Below are positions 1-6,061 of a DNA stretch of 6,061 nt, piece after piece. The notes under the pieces are model-generated. The model searched no databases. It worked only from the letters and a program-made list of their open reading frames with translations, and had not been told where the DNA came from. Positions within the stretch are counted from its first letter, which is position 1. Each line of letters opens with the position of its first letter. Source of the stretch: Flavobacteriales bacterium (GTDB lineage Bacteria; Bacteroidota; Bacteroidia; Flavobacteriales_F; PHOS-HE28); the NCBI GenBank assembly GCA_020854015.1, contig JADZGG010000167.1, positions 1 to 6,061 on the forward strand, written 5' to 3'. The translations under genes and the position numbers were made by a program.

Positions 1-606
1 GACGTACATGCACCGGGCCTGCTCTTCCTGGACATTGAGATGCCGAACGGCAATGGGTTCGACCTTTTGGATCGATACTCCGAGCCACCGGCCGATGTGG
101 TGTTCGTGACAGCCTATGAGCAGTACGCCCTGAACGCGATCAAGCGCTATGCCTTGGACTATATCCTGAAACCCATCCATGTGGATGAGCTCGTGCGTGC
201 GGTCGATCGCAAGTTGGCCTTGGACGCGCCGCACCGTGAACGCATGGGGTTGATGCGGACCGAGCAGCAACGCATGGACAGTGTGAAGCGGATCGCTCTG
301 CCCTCGGCCAAAGGCCTGCAACTGGTGGAGATCGCCGACATCATTCGTTGCGAAGCCGATGACCACTACACCACCTTCCACATGGTGGACAAGAAGCGCT
401 ACGTGATCACCCGCAATCTCGGCGAGTACGAAGAGATGCTGGCCCCGCACGGCTTCTTCCGCATCCACCATGCGCATGTGGTGAACTTGGCCCGCGTGAA
501 ACAGTACGTGCGAGGGCGTGGCGGCTACGTGGTGCTGGACGACGGCAGCCATGTGGATGTGAGCGCACGCCGCCGCGATGCGTTCCTGGTGGCGCTGGGT
601 CTCTAG
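1..606 (+). CDS. LytTR-family response regulator, 5'-truncated
   Basis: This is a cytoplasmic two-component response regulator of the LytR/AlgR type that should bind DNA when phosphorylated by a partner histidine kinase. The reading frame is open from base 1, so the true start lies upstream; 201 codons are visible and roughly 50 N-terminal residues of the receiver are missing, judging from usual receiver length. Counting from base 1, the receiver shows the phospho-acceptor Asp at codon 11 in LFLDIEMP, the conserved Thr at codon 37 in VFVTAYE and the conserved Lys at codon 57 in YILKPI. A LytTR domain fills about codons 97-199, with hallmark segments IIRCEADDHYTTF, FFRIHHAHVVNL and a DGSHVDVSARRR end. 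In Bacteroidota such regulators usually sit next to a LytS/YehU-like sensor kinase, which could lie just upstream, but that is not visible. Target genes cannot be inferred. The family call is firm. Confidence 0.96.
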   Translation, partial: DVHAPGLLFLDIEMPNGNGFDLLDRYSEPPADVVFVTAYEQYALNAIKRYALDYILKPIHVDELVRAVDRKLALDAPHRERMGLMRTEQQRMDSVKRIALPSAKGLQLVEIADIIRCEADDHYTTFHMVDKKRYVITRNLGEYEEMLAPHGFFRIHHAHVVNLARVKQYVRGRGGYVVLDDGSHVDVSARRRDAFLVALGL

Positions 607-629
607 CGATCGCACACATACGCGATCGC
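606..629. repeat. Inverted repeat at the regulator stop codon
   Basis: The 8-bp palindrome GCGATCGC occurs at 606-613 and again at 622-629, separated by 8 bases. RNA from either strand could fold into a perfect 8-bp stem with an 8-nt loop. The first base belongs to the TAG stop codon of the response regulator. No T-run follows, so it is not a standard intrinsic terminator. It might stabilise the 3' end of the mRNA or act as a protein-binding site; both roles are inference. Confidence 0.5.
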
Positions 630-655
630 ATGGCACGTTGGCGATGCGGAGCTGG

Positions 656-678
656 TGAGCGTTCTTGTTCCTCGCTCA
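656..678. repeat. Short inverted repeat, 6-bp stem
   Basis: TGAGCG at 656-661 is perfectly complementary to CGCTCA at 673-678, with an 11-nt loop. It lies in the leader region of the lipoprotein gene, between the other two inverted repeats of this gap. A stem this short may be chance; it is listed because of the clustering. Confidence 0.25.
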
Positions 679-685
679 GTTCGTG

Positions 686-703
686 GTGCGGAATGGACCG
701 CAC
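686..703. repeat. Short inverted repeat before the lipoprotein start
   Basis: GTGCGG at 686-691 pairs perfectly with CCGCAC at 698-703 around a 6-nt loop. It is followed by the A-rich stretch TTAAAAAC and ends 17 bases before the ATG at 721. In a leader RNA it would form a GC-rich hairpin just upstream of the translation start, leaving the A-rich ribosome-landing region single-stranded. No T-run follows, so a terminator role is unlikely. Function is unknown. Confidence 0.35.
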
Positions 704-720
704 TTAAAAACAGCTACAAC

Positions 721-1632
721 ATGAGCATTCAAAGGAACACGATCACGTTCGGCGCGATAGGCCTGCTGACCATCGGTGCTTTGATACTTGAGGGGTGTCA
801 GAAAGAGTCCCTACCGATCAACGATGTCGGTTCGGAAGGATCGTCCAGGATTGGGGAGACCAAGATGGTAGGCGGTACGACCATGTTCGCTTTGACCGCT
901 CAAGGCGGAGTTTCGGATCTCTACAGCGTGACGACAGCAGGGGTCTATACGTACTTGGCCACCATCAAGGGTCTTGGGGGCACGGATGTGGACCATTTCA
1001 AGGGCATAACGTGGGACCCGGTGAACAACTGCACTTGGCTCGTGACCAACAACACCGCGACCGTGAGCGCACACAAGAACATGCTTTGGCAGATCCCTGG
1101 GCCATTGCCGCTTATTCCCGTCGGTATCCTGAACGCGACTCCTGTGGCAGCATTGACGATCACTGGTGGGGCCGCTGTTCTGGACGCCATGGATGTGGAG
1201 TATGATGCCGCGACCGGCACGATCTTCTTGCTTCGCAATACACCGGCCGGCACATTCCCCAAGTTGGCCACCCTGAGCGTTATCGGAGGAACAGCGGGCC
1301 GGGTGACCAACTTGTCCGGAACACCGCCGAACGTGCAGGCTTTCACCATCACATGCAACAAGAAGCTGATCGCGCTGAAGACGGTCACCGTGCCGCCGCA
1401 ACTCATTGAGCTGAGTCGTACAACAGGGGCGCCGACCGGCTTAAGCGTAGCGTTCAGCACGCCCGCGTTCACAGCACCGGACGGGGGGGTCGAGCCGATG
1501 CCAGCCTGTCTTTCGAATGACGTGTTCGCCGCGAACGCCTTCGTCGGGACCTTGGGCTTCGCTTCAAGACTTGGCACTCCCTATTTGATCAATCCGACGA
1601 TCCGCAACACGCTTGACATGACCACCATGTAA
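721..1632 (+). CDS. Putative lipoprotein, beta-propeller-like, family unknown
   Basis: This gene encodes an exported protein of 303 residues whose function I do not recognise. I chose the ATG at 721 because it places Arg5 and a hydrophobic stretch (about residues 8-23) before a lipobox-like ILEGC, with the lipidated Cys at residue 26. An in-frame GTG at 655 would add 22 residues and bury the signal, so it is unlikely. No clear Shine-Dalgarno is present; the bases before the ATG are A-rich, as is common in Bacteroidota. After the Cys comes a charged, Ser/Gly-rich linker. The mature part then alternates beta-type segments that resemble propeller blades: DLYSVTTAGVYTYLATI (from about residue 66), FKGITWDP (93-100), DVEYDAATGTIFLLRN (about 158-173), AFTITCNKKLIAL (from about 207) and LIELSRTTGAPTGL (from about 228). 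Two Cys residues beyond the lipobox might pair. There is no T9SS sorting domain, so membrane anchoring is expected. The propeller reading is inference. Confidence 0.82.
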   Translation: MSIQRNTITFGAIGLLTIGALILEGCQKESLPINDVGSEGSSRIGETKMVGGTTMFALTAQGGVSDLYSVTTAGVYTYLATIKGLGGTDVDHFKGITWDPVNNCTWLVTNNTATVSAHKNMLWQIPGPLPLIPVGILNATPVAALTITGGAAVLDAMDVEYDAATGTIFLLRNTPAGTFPKLATLSVIGGTAGRVTNLSGTPPNVQAFTITCNKKLIALKTVTVPPQLIELSRTTGAPTGLSVAFSTPAFTAPDGGVEPMPACLSNDVFAANAFVGTLGFASRLGTPYLINPTIRNTLDMTTM

Positions 1633-1651
1633 GGCGTGCATCTTGAGATCG

Positions 1652-1687
1652 GGGACGCCGGTTGAAGCCCGACCGGCGTTCCTTTTC
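1652..1687 (+). terminator. Intrinsic (rho-independent) terminator
   Basis: The left arm at 1652-1662 (GGGACGCCGGT) pairs with the right arm at 1672-1682 (ACCGGCGTTCC) over 11 bp, with a single G-T wobble and a 9-nt loop. TTTT starts at 1683, directly after the stem. It lies 20 bases beyond the lipoprotein stop codon and is oriented for the plus strand. The minus strand has no T-run on the matching side, so it should act in one direction only. It separates the lipoprotein gene from the following surface-protein gene. Confidence 0.88.
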
Positions 1688-1725
1688 TATGCAGCATCAC
1701 ACACCTACGAAAGCCTCCAACACAC

Positions 1726-1738
1726 TTGCGTTACGCAA
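1726..1738. promoter_or_regulatory. 13-bp palindrome, possible operator
   Basis: TTGCGT-T-ACGCAA is a perfect inverted repeat with a one-base centre, lying 68 bases before the ATG of the surface-protein gene and after the upstream terminator. Its placement suits a regulator-binding site, but nothing identifies the regulator. I saw no convincing Bacteroidota promoter (TTG, then TAnnTTTG) in 1688-1806. A chance palindrome is possible. Confidence 0.25.
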
Positions 1739-1806
1739 CCCTGCTTCTTCCCTGCATCGAACGTCTACGTTGCATATCCCTACGCGACAACCAAATTCGC
1801 ATCACC

Positions 1807-3963
1807 ATGCGCACCCTCTCTACCCTCTTCGCCAGCATCGTTCTCACCGCCGCACAGGCCATGAACGTGTTTGTTCTTACCACGCCCGATCCGTGCGGGA
1901 ACAGCACGGCCTCTGCATGGGTGCTCATCAATGGGGGAACAGGGCCGTACACGTTCGCTTGGAACACCGGTGCCACCACCGCGACCATCTCGGGACTATC
2001 GGTCGGCACCTACAGCGTTACCGTTACGGACAACCTGGGAACCACGGCAAGTGCATCCGGTTCGGTCGCGCTCGGTGCGGGCTTGGACATTCCAGCGGTG
2101 ACTTTACCGTTGGTAGCGGATTGCATGGGGCAATCCACTGGTCAGGTGGATGTGAACCTAGGGCACTTGGGCGGTCAAGCACCGTACACGATCCAGCTCA
2201 CAACGCCCGCCTTTCTGATCTACAGCAACGATACGACCGTGGCCCAGATCGGTGGGCTGAACCAGTTCGGAAGTAGCGTGATCATCACCGACGCCCTGGG
2301 TTGCATGGGCACTGCCGTGCTTATGCCTCCGCCGGCCATTTATTCGACCCCGGTATCACAATCCACCACAGCGGCTTGCCCGGGCTACAACAACGGAAGT
2401 GCGACGATCACCTTCAACACCTTCGAGTTCCCGCTGGGGAGCTCCGTGTTCATCACGGGTCCCGGTAACCCGATGGCGAACGTGACCATCAACAATGGCG
2501 TCGTGCAAGTGGGTGATCTCGATGCGGGGACCTATACCTGTTCCACCCTTTCCACGATGCAGTTCATGTGTGAAACGACGTTCAACTTCACCATTCCGGC
2601 TTTGGCAGGGAATTGCGGCGAGGTGAACGGCATCGCCTTCGTAGACCTTGATCAGGATTGTGTGCAAGGCTCCAGCGATCCCGGGTTGCCCTTGCGTCCG
2701 ATCGTGATCCAGCCTGGCAATACCGTGCAACTTACCGACGCGCAAGGCCAGTTCAACATCGGACTGGACTACGGCAGCTACACATTGGAACAAGGCGATG
2801 CGGATCTGACGCAGATCTGTCCGGGCGCTGTACCGTATCCGTTCGATCTGACCAACGTGTTGCCCACGCATACCGTGAACCTGGCCGATACCACGGTGGG
2901 GGATCTGGACCTGCGTTTGTCGATCGCTAGCACCCAAGCGGTACCCGGTTTCAGCCAACGAACATGGATCACTGTGGAGAACAACTCCCCGTATCCGAGC
3001 GGACAGGTCACGACGAACTTCGACCACGAGGCCTTGTTCGCCTTGATCGGTACGGACCAAACACCACAGAGCACCACCGCCACCAACATCACCTGGCAAC
3101 TGCCGGATCTGCTTCCGTACCAGTGGCACACCTACGCTGTTGACCTCCAGGTCCCGCCCGACCCCCTGTTGATAGGCACCATCCATGATGCTTCCGCGAC
3201 CGTTACGTCTTCTGTTCCGGATGGCGTTCCCGCCGACAACACCTTCGCACTGAGCTTTCCCGTGGTGGGCGCCTTCGATCCCAATGACAAGACGGGTTGG
3301 AGCACGTCCGGAAGTACGGCCTACTATTACCTGGGTACCGATGCGGACATCACCTACACCGTACGCTTCCAGAACACCGGGAATGCATCCGCACAGAACG
3401 TGTTCATCATTGATACGCTGTCCGCATTGCATGAGCTGACCTCGTTGGAGATCCTCGCCTCTTCACATCCATTCAATGCGCAGTACGGTCAAGACCGCAC
3501 CTTGCGCTTCGACTTCCCGAACATCCAATTGCCGGACAGCACCAACGATGAACCCAATAGCCACGGTTTCGTCACGTTCCGCATGAAGCCCGTGGACGGG
3601 ATCAGCCTTGGCAGTGTCATCACGAACAAGGCGGGCATTTACTTCGACCTGAATCCGGCGGTGATCACCAATTCGACCGGCTTGCTCGTAACGGTGAGCA
3701 CCAAGGTGCCGGAGATGGAACGCGCAGAGTTGCGCATAGTGCCGAATCCCGCAGTGGACCTTATCCGCGTCGTAGGGATGAGCAACAGTGTTGGCGTGCG
3801 CGGGTATCGGTTGTTCGGTGCCGATGGTCGGGCGAGCATGACCGCCGGACCGATGCGGAGCGGGGAATTGGATGTGACCGGACTGGTAGCGGGTCCCTAC
3901 GTGATCGAGGTGGAATTGGTCGACGGTACGCGCATGAGAGGGCGGTTCATCAAAGCACAGTAG
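1807..3963 (+). CDS. T9SS-exported SprB-repeat surface protein
   Basis: This 718-residue multidomain protein should cross the inner membrane by Sec and the outer membrane by the type IX secretion system, ending on the surface or outside the cell. The ATG at 1807 gives a clean signal peptide, MRTLSTLFASIVLTAAQA, cleaved near residue 18; a TTG at 1726 would bury it. Module 1 (about 28-87) is a clear SprB-type repeat with GGTGPYTFAWNTGATT and GTYSVTVTDNLG. Two diverged modules follow (about 106-174 and 191-267), each opened by a Cys and with further Cys that may form disulfides. Residues 272-368 resemble an SdrD-B/Cna-B-type fold (GEVNGIAFVDLDQDCVQG). About 370-490 is DUF11-like beta sequence. 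A DUF7619-like domain spans about 491-625, with DPNDK, YTVRFQNTGNASAQNVFIIDTL and NKAGIYFDLNPAVITN. The type A sorting domain covers about 641-718 (LRIVPNPAVDLIRV to the end). Adhesion or a structural role is likely; no catalytic motif was seen. It ends 23 bases from the convergent gene's stop. Confidence 0.93.
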   Translation: MRTLSTLFASIVLTAAQAMNVFVLTTPDPCGNSTASAWVLINGGTGPYTFAWNTGATTATISGLSVGTYSVTVTDNLGTTASASGSVALGAGLDIPAVTLPLVADCMGQSTGQVDVNLGHLGGQAPYTIQLTTPAFLIYSNDTTVAQIGGLNQFGSSVIITDALGCMGTAVLMPPPAIYSTPVSQSTTAACPGYNNGSATITFNTFEFPLGSSVFITGPGNPMANVTINNGVVQVGDLDAGTYTCSTLSTMQFMCETTFNFTIPALAGNCGEVNGIAFVDLDQDCVQGSSDPGLPLRPIVIQPGNTVQLTDAQGQFNIGLDYGSYTLEQGDADLTQICPGAVPYPFDLTNVLPTHTVNLADTTVGDLDLRLSIASTQAVPGFSQRTWITVENNSPYPSGQVTTNFDHEALFALIGTDQTPQSTTATNITWQLPDLLPYQWHTYAVDLQVPPDPLLIGTIHDASATVTSSVPDGVPADNTFALSFPVVGAFDPNDKTGWSTSGSTAYYYLGTDADITYTVRFQNTGNASAQNVFIIDTLSALHELTSLEILASSHPFNAQYGQDRTLRFDFPNIQLPDSTNDEPNSHGFVTFRMKPVDGISLGSVITNKAGIYFDLNPAVITNSTGLLVTVSTKVPEMERAELRIVPNPAVDLIRVVGMSNSVGVRGYRLFGADGRASMTAGPMRSGELDVTGLVAGPYVIEVELVDGTRMRGRFIKAQ

Positions 3964-3986
3964 GTACCCGTCTTCAGGAGATCCCT

Positions 3987-5585
3987 TCAAGGTTGGGACG
4001 AGGACAGGATCCTCTCGTTGTCCACCGGTATTGCCGCTGTGGTCTTGGCCAAGTACACCAAGCCATCGAAGTCCGCAATGGGGTGCAGCTGCCAGAGATG
4101 AGAGGGGTCGCTGGTGTTCGCGTCCACATCATCGGGAACGTTGTAGCCACCCCACCAACGCATGCCGTGGCCCAAGGTGAGCCATTGTTGGATGCCGGGA
4201 TCCACGGGAGCGCCGCGCAGATCGAGCATGTGCGATAGCGGCTGTGCTTGTGCAAGCTGCCACTCCAGCGAGCCTTTCGGTGCGGCCTTGTGGGTGTAGC
4301 GCTTGAAACCTTGCCGACCATCGGCCCTGGGCGCAGTGGCTTGGAAGCCGCCTTCGCCGAAGGTGAAGCCCAACGCGTAGTACGCCTCGCCCAGTGCTGC
4401 GTGCAAGTGTCCTCCGGTGGCCAGCTCGTCAGTGCCCATGTAGGCCATTGCGCTCTTCTGCACGTGTGCGTTGTGCGCCCAGAGCACGCAGCGCGTTCCG
4501 GCGGGGGCGTCGTTCAGTTGGGTCAACAGCAGTTCAGCCATCGCCTTGTCGCGACCGCCTCGTGTGCCGTACATGCCCAAGTAGGCCATCAGCTCTTGGG
4601 TGCGCAGGTGGATCTCGGACGCTTGCGCATCGTGAGGGGTCGCTTGTTCGATGTCTCGTGCCAACAGAGCCGCATCCGTATTCAGCTGATCGAAGGCCGC
4701 GCGGTCACCTTGGAACAGCGAGCTCGTCGCGGCCGAGGCGCGACCGGTCAGGTCATGTATGCGCGCGACCAGCGCGCTTCGTTGTTCCCCGAGCAAGGTG
4801 CTGAGGCGTTCCTCGGCCGCGTCACCATCTTGTGCGTCCACGCCGATGAAGCGGACGCGATTGGCGGGTGCGGCCTTTGCGTTCCACGCGCGTAGGTCGT
4901 CCAGCAGGGCCGCGTTCTCTTCCACTTGCCAGATCAGCATGCTCAAGCCACCGAGAGCGGCTCGGCGGTCGTCGTTGCGCCCTGCGATGTAGTCGTCGCA
5001 TGCGATCACACTGGATGCGCTCGCTTCATAAGCCACCAGCCGATAACCATGGTTCCGGATCAGGTGCATGGTGAGCGCACGTTTCAGTTCGAACGCCTCA
5101 TGCTGGCCATGCGTGGCTTCACCCAGACCCACCACACGTGCCTTGGCGAACGCATCGTCCAGCGGACCAAAGGCTTGCGAAGCATTGGTGATCGGTACAG
5201 CGGACGCTTGGAGCCAGCGAAACACAGGGCTGTTCTCCGGAGCCAGCAGGTCGAATACCTGCGGCGGGCGATAGGCCGCGCCCACCACGCGGGTGAACGC
5301 ACTATCCAGGCCCGGAACCAGCACCACGAAGTCTCTCACGTCCCCGACGTTCACGACCAGCTCCAGGGAATCGTTGCCATCGATGAAGCTCACCCGACCA
5401 GGTCCACCCGAGCAGGGCACCTCCAGTATGTCCGGCCGTGCGGAAGGTGTGATGGTCCAGTCATTGGCATGGAATTCACCGTTCATGCGCCAGTCGATCA
5501 CCGGGTGTGTGCAGCGGAACACGGTAAGCTGGGCGGAGACCCCGAGGCTCAGCACGAAGCCCAGTAGGAACGAGGGGATACGCAT
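3987..5585 (-). CDS. Exported erythromycin-esterase-family protein
   Basis: This 532-residue protein belongs to the erythromycin esterase family, which includes macrolide-lactone hydrolases (EreA/EreB) and many environmental homologues of unknown substrate. The ATG at 5585 gives a signal peptide, MRIPSFLLGFVLSLGVSA, so it is exported, unlike classical Ere enzymes. Residues about 20-110 form an extra beta-rich N-terminal region (with SFIDGNDSLELVV and DFVVLVPGLDSAFTRV). The catalytic domain covers about 140-510. Visible hallmarks are VVGLGEATHGQHE (Glu156, His159, which corresponds to the proposed catalytic His46 of EreB), YEAS (Glu187), VRFIGVDAQDGD (244-255), RDKAMAELLL (345-354) and WAHNAH (369-374). 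Lys168-Arg169 lies where EreB has Arg55. The active-site set thus looks intact, but macrolide resistance cannot be inferred, because many homologues probably act on other esters or lactones. It is transcribed alone, convergent with the T9SS gene and divergent from the TPR gene. Confidence 0.92.
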   Translation of the reverse strand: MRIPSFLLGFVLSLGVSAQLTVFRCTHPVIDWRMNGEFHANDWTITPSARPDILEVPCSGGPGRVSFIDGNDSLELVVNVGDVRDFVVLVPGLDSAFTRVVGAAYRPPQVFDLLAPENSPVFRWLQASAVPITNASQAFGPLDDAFAKARVVGLGEATHGQHEAFELKRALTMHLIRNHGYRLVAYEASASSVIACDDYIAGRNDDRRAALGGLSMLIWQVEENAALLDDLRAWNAKAAPANRVRFIGVDAQDGDAAEERLSTLLGEQRSALVARIHDLTGRASAATSSLFQGDRAAFDQLNTDAALLARDIEQATPHDAQASEIHLRTQELMAYLGMYGTRGGRDKAMAELLLTQLNDAPAGTRCVLWAHNAHVQKSAMAYMGTDELATGGHLHAALGEAYYALGFTFGEGGFQATAPRADGRQGFKRYTHKAAPKGSLEWQLAQAQPLSHMLDLRGAPVDPGIQQWLTLGHGMRWWGGYNVPDDVDANTSDPSHLWQLHPIADFDGLVYLAKTTAAIPVDNERILSSSQP

Positions 5586-5660
5586 ATGGTGAAGACGGCT
5601 GCTGTTGGTGGAAGGGTTGCTTTTTGGCGATGTATCGGGATCTTCAACGAACTTGCGCGC
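5586..5660. promoter_or_regulatory. Divergent intergenic region, presumed promoters
   Basis: These 75 bases separate two divergent start codons, so promoters for both genes are expected here or just inside the coding ends. A T-run lies at 5621-5625. I could not find a convincing TTG/TAnnTTTG pair on either strand, nor a clear ribosome binding site. The promoter role rests on gene arrangement alone. Confidence 0.4.
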
Positions 5661-6061
5661 ATGCGTTCGCTCCTTGTGCTGGTCCTCGGGTTGGTGTGTT
5701 CGCTCGTCAGCGCACAGGTCGATAGCTTGGTGAAGGTATTGGCAACCCTTCCGAACGACACGTCGCGTCTACCCGTTCTCACGGACATCCTGCGCGCTAC
5801 GATCTTCACGGAACCGGACAAGGCGCTTGAGCATGCCGCCCAGTATACGGAGCTCGCAATGGCCGGTGGCAGCGCGCTCCAACAGGCGAAAGCGTCGAAT
5901 TTCACAGGCATGTGCTACAGTGTGAAAGGCGAACCGGCGAAGGCGCTCACGCACTACCTCGACGCGTTGAACGGCTTTGAGCGGGCGGGCGATGTTTGGT
6001 ACACGGCAATGGCGCACAACAACATCGGGTCGGTGCATTTGGCCGAACAACGGATGAGCAA
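5661..6061 (+). CDS. Exported TPR protein, 3'-truncated
   Basis: The frame opens with ATG at 5661 and runs unbroken to the window end, giving 133 complete codons and no stop. A signal peptide, MRSLLVLVLGLVCSLVSA, is followed by QVDSLVKVLATLPNDTSRL, a typical opening of the TPR-containing sensor proteins of Bacteroidota. Helical TPR-type sequence follows: residues about 75-112 contain ASNFTGMCYSVKGEPAKALTHYLDALNGF, and 115-133 begin the next repeat with AMAHNNIGSVHLAEQ. In this family the TPR block usually sits in the periplasm and is followed by a membrane helix and a cytoplasmic output, such as a histidine kinase, adenylate cyclase or LuxR-type DNA-binding domain. The output here lies outside the window and is unknown. 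A free-standing TPR protein is also possible. The codon pattern and signal peptide support the gene. Confidence 0.87.
   Translation, partial: MRSLLVLVLGLVCSLVSAQVDSLVKVLATLPNDTSRLPVLTDILRATIFTEPDKALEHAAQYTELAMAGGSALQQAKASNFTGMCYSVKGEPAKALTHYLDALNGFERAGDVWYTAMAHNNIGSVHLAEQRMS

Noticed and set aside
606..629. GCGATCGC as a cyanobacterial HIP1 element
   Set aside because: The octamer matches HIP1, but it appears only as this one pair in the window and every gene here points to Bacteroidota.
945..1577. Minus-strand open frame of 210 codons across the lipoprotein gene
   Set aside because: It has no signal or recognisable motif, and the plus-strand frame has a lipoprotein signal peptide and a well-placed terminator.
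2356..3432. Long open frame (358 codons) on the minus strand inside the T9SS cargo gene
   Set aside because: Its translation is rich in Arg, His and Gly with no recognisable domain, and it runs opposite a gene with clear domains and a sorting signal. It is a by-product of GC-rich codon use.
3964..4020. Bidirectional terminator between the convergent genes
   Set aside because: Only 23 bases separate the two stop codons, and only very short complementary pieces without T-runs were found. Transcripts may overlap or end further on.
4248..4895. Plus-strand open frame of 215 codons inside the esterase-family gene
   Set aside because: It is antisense to the conserved catalytic domain and has no recognisable motif.
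3987..5585. Calling this an acquired macrolide-resistance gene (ereA/ereB)
   Set aside because: It has a signal peptide and an extra domain, and no mobile element or resistance gene lies nearby. It looks like a resident chromosomal family member of unknown substrate.
1..6061. CRISPR array, tRNA or rRNA gene, insertion sequence, phage or defence system
   Set aside because: I saw no regularly spaced repeats, no tRNA- or rRNA-like sequence, and no transposase, integrase, nuclease or toxin-like protein in the supported genes.

Overview
This window looks like a chromosomal segment of a GC-rich member of the Bacteroidota, probably of the Flavobacteriales type and possibly from a metagenome-assembled genome. 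Three things point there. One gene encodes SprB-like repeats, a DPNDK-type domain and a C-terminal type IX secretion (T9SS) sorting signal. A LytTR response regulator and a secreted TPR protein are also typical of the group. Clear Shine-Dalgarno sequences are lacking at the starts. The species cannot be told from the sequence alone.

Layout, left to right. (1) 1-606 (+): the 3' part of a LytR/AlgR-type response regulator, a receiver domain plus a LytTR DNA-binding domain; its start lies outside the window. (2) 607-720: a gap holding three successive short inverted repeats, one of which overlaps the regulator's stop codon. (3) 721-1632 (+): a lipoprotein of unrecognised family with beta-propeller-like sequence texture, followed by a strong intrinsic terminator at 1652-1687. 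(4) 1807-3963 (+): a large cell-surface or secreted multidomain protein with a Sec signal, three SprB-like modules, an SdrD-B/Cna-B-like segment, a DUF7619-like domain and a type A T9SS sorting domain. (5) 3987-5585 (-): an exported erythromycin-esterase-family protein with an extra N-terminal beta-type domain, convergent with (4). (6) 5661 to the window end (+): the N-terminal part of an exported TPR protein, divergent from (5) across a 75-bp gap.

The genes do not form one obvious pathway. Terminator placement and gene orientation suggest at least four transcription units. The common theme is the cell envelope and signalling: a regulator, a surface lipoprotein, a T9SS cargo protein, a secreted hydrolase-like protein and a possible signalling TPR protein. 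I found no mobile element, CRISPR array, rRNA or tRNA gene, phage gene or clear defence system. I see no convincing undescribed system. The points most worth a second look are the N-terminal domain of the esterase-family protein, the unassigned lipoprotein, and the cluster of inverted repeats at 606-703.
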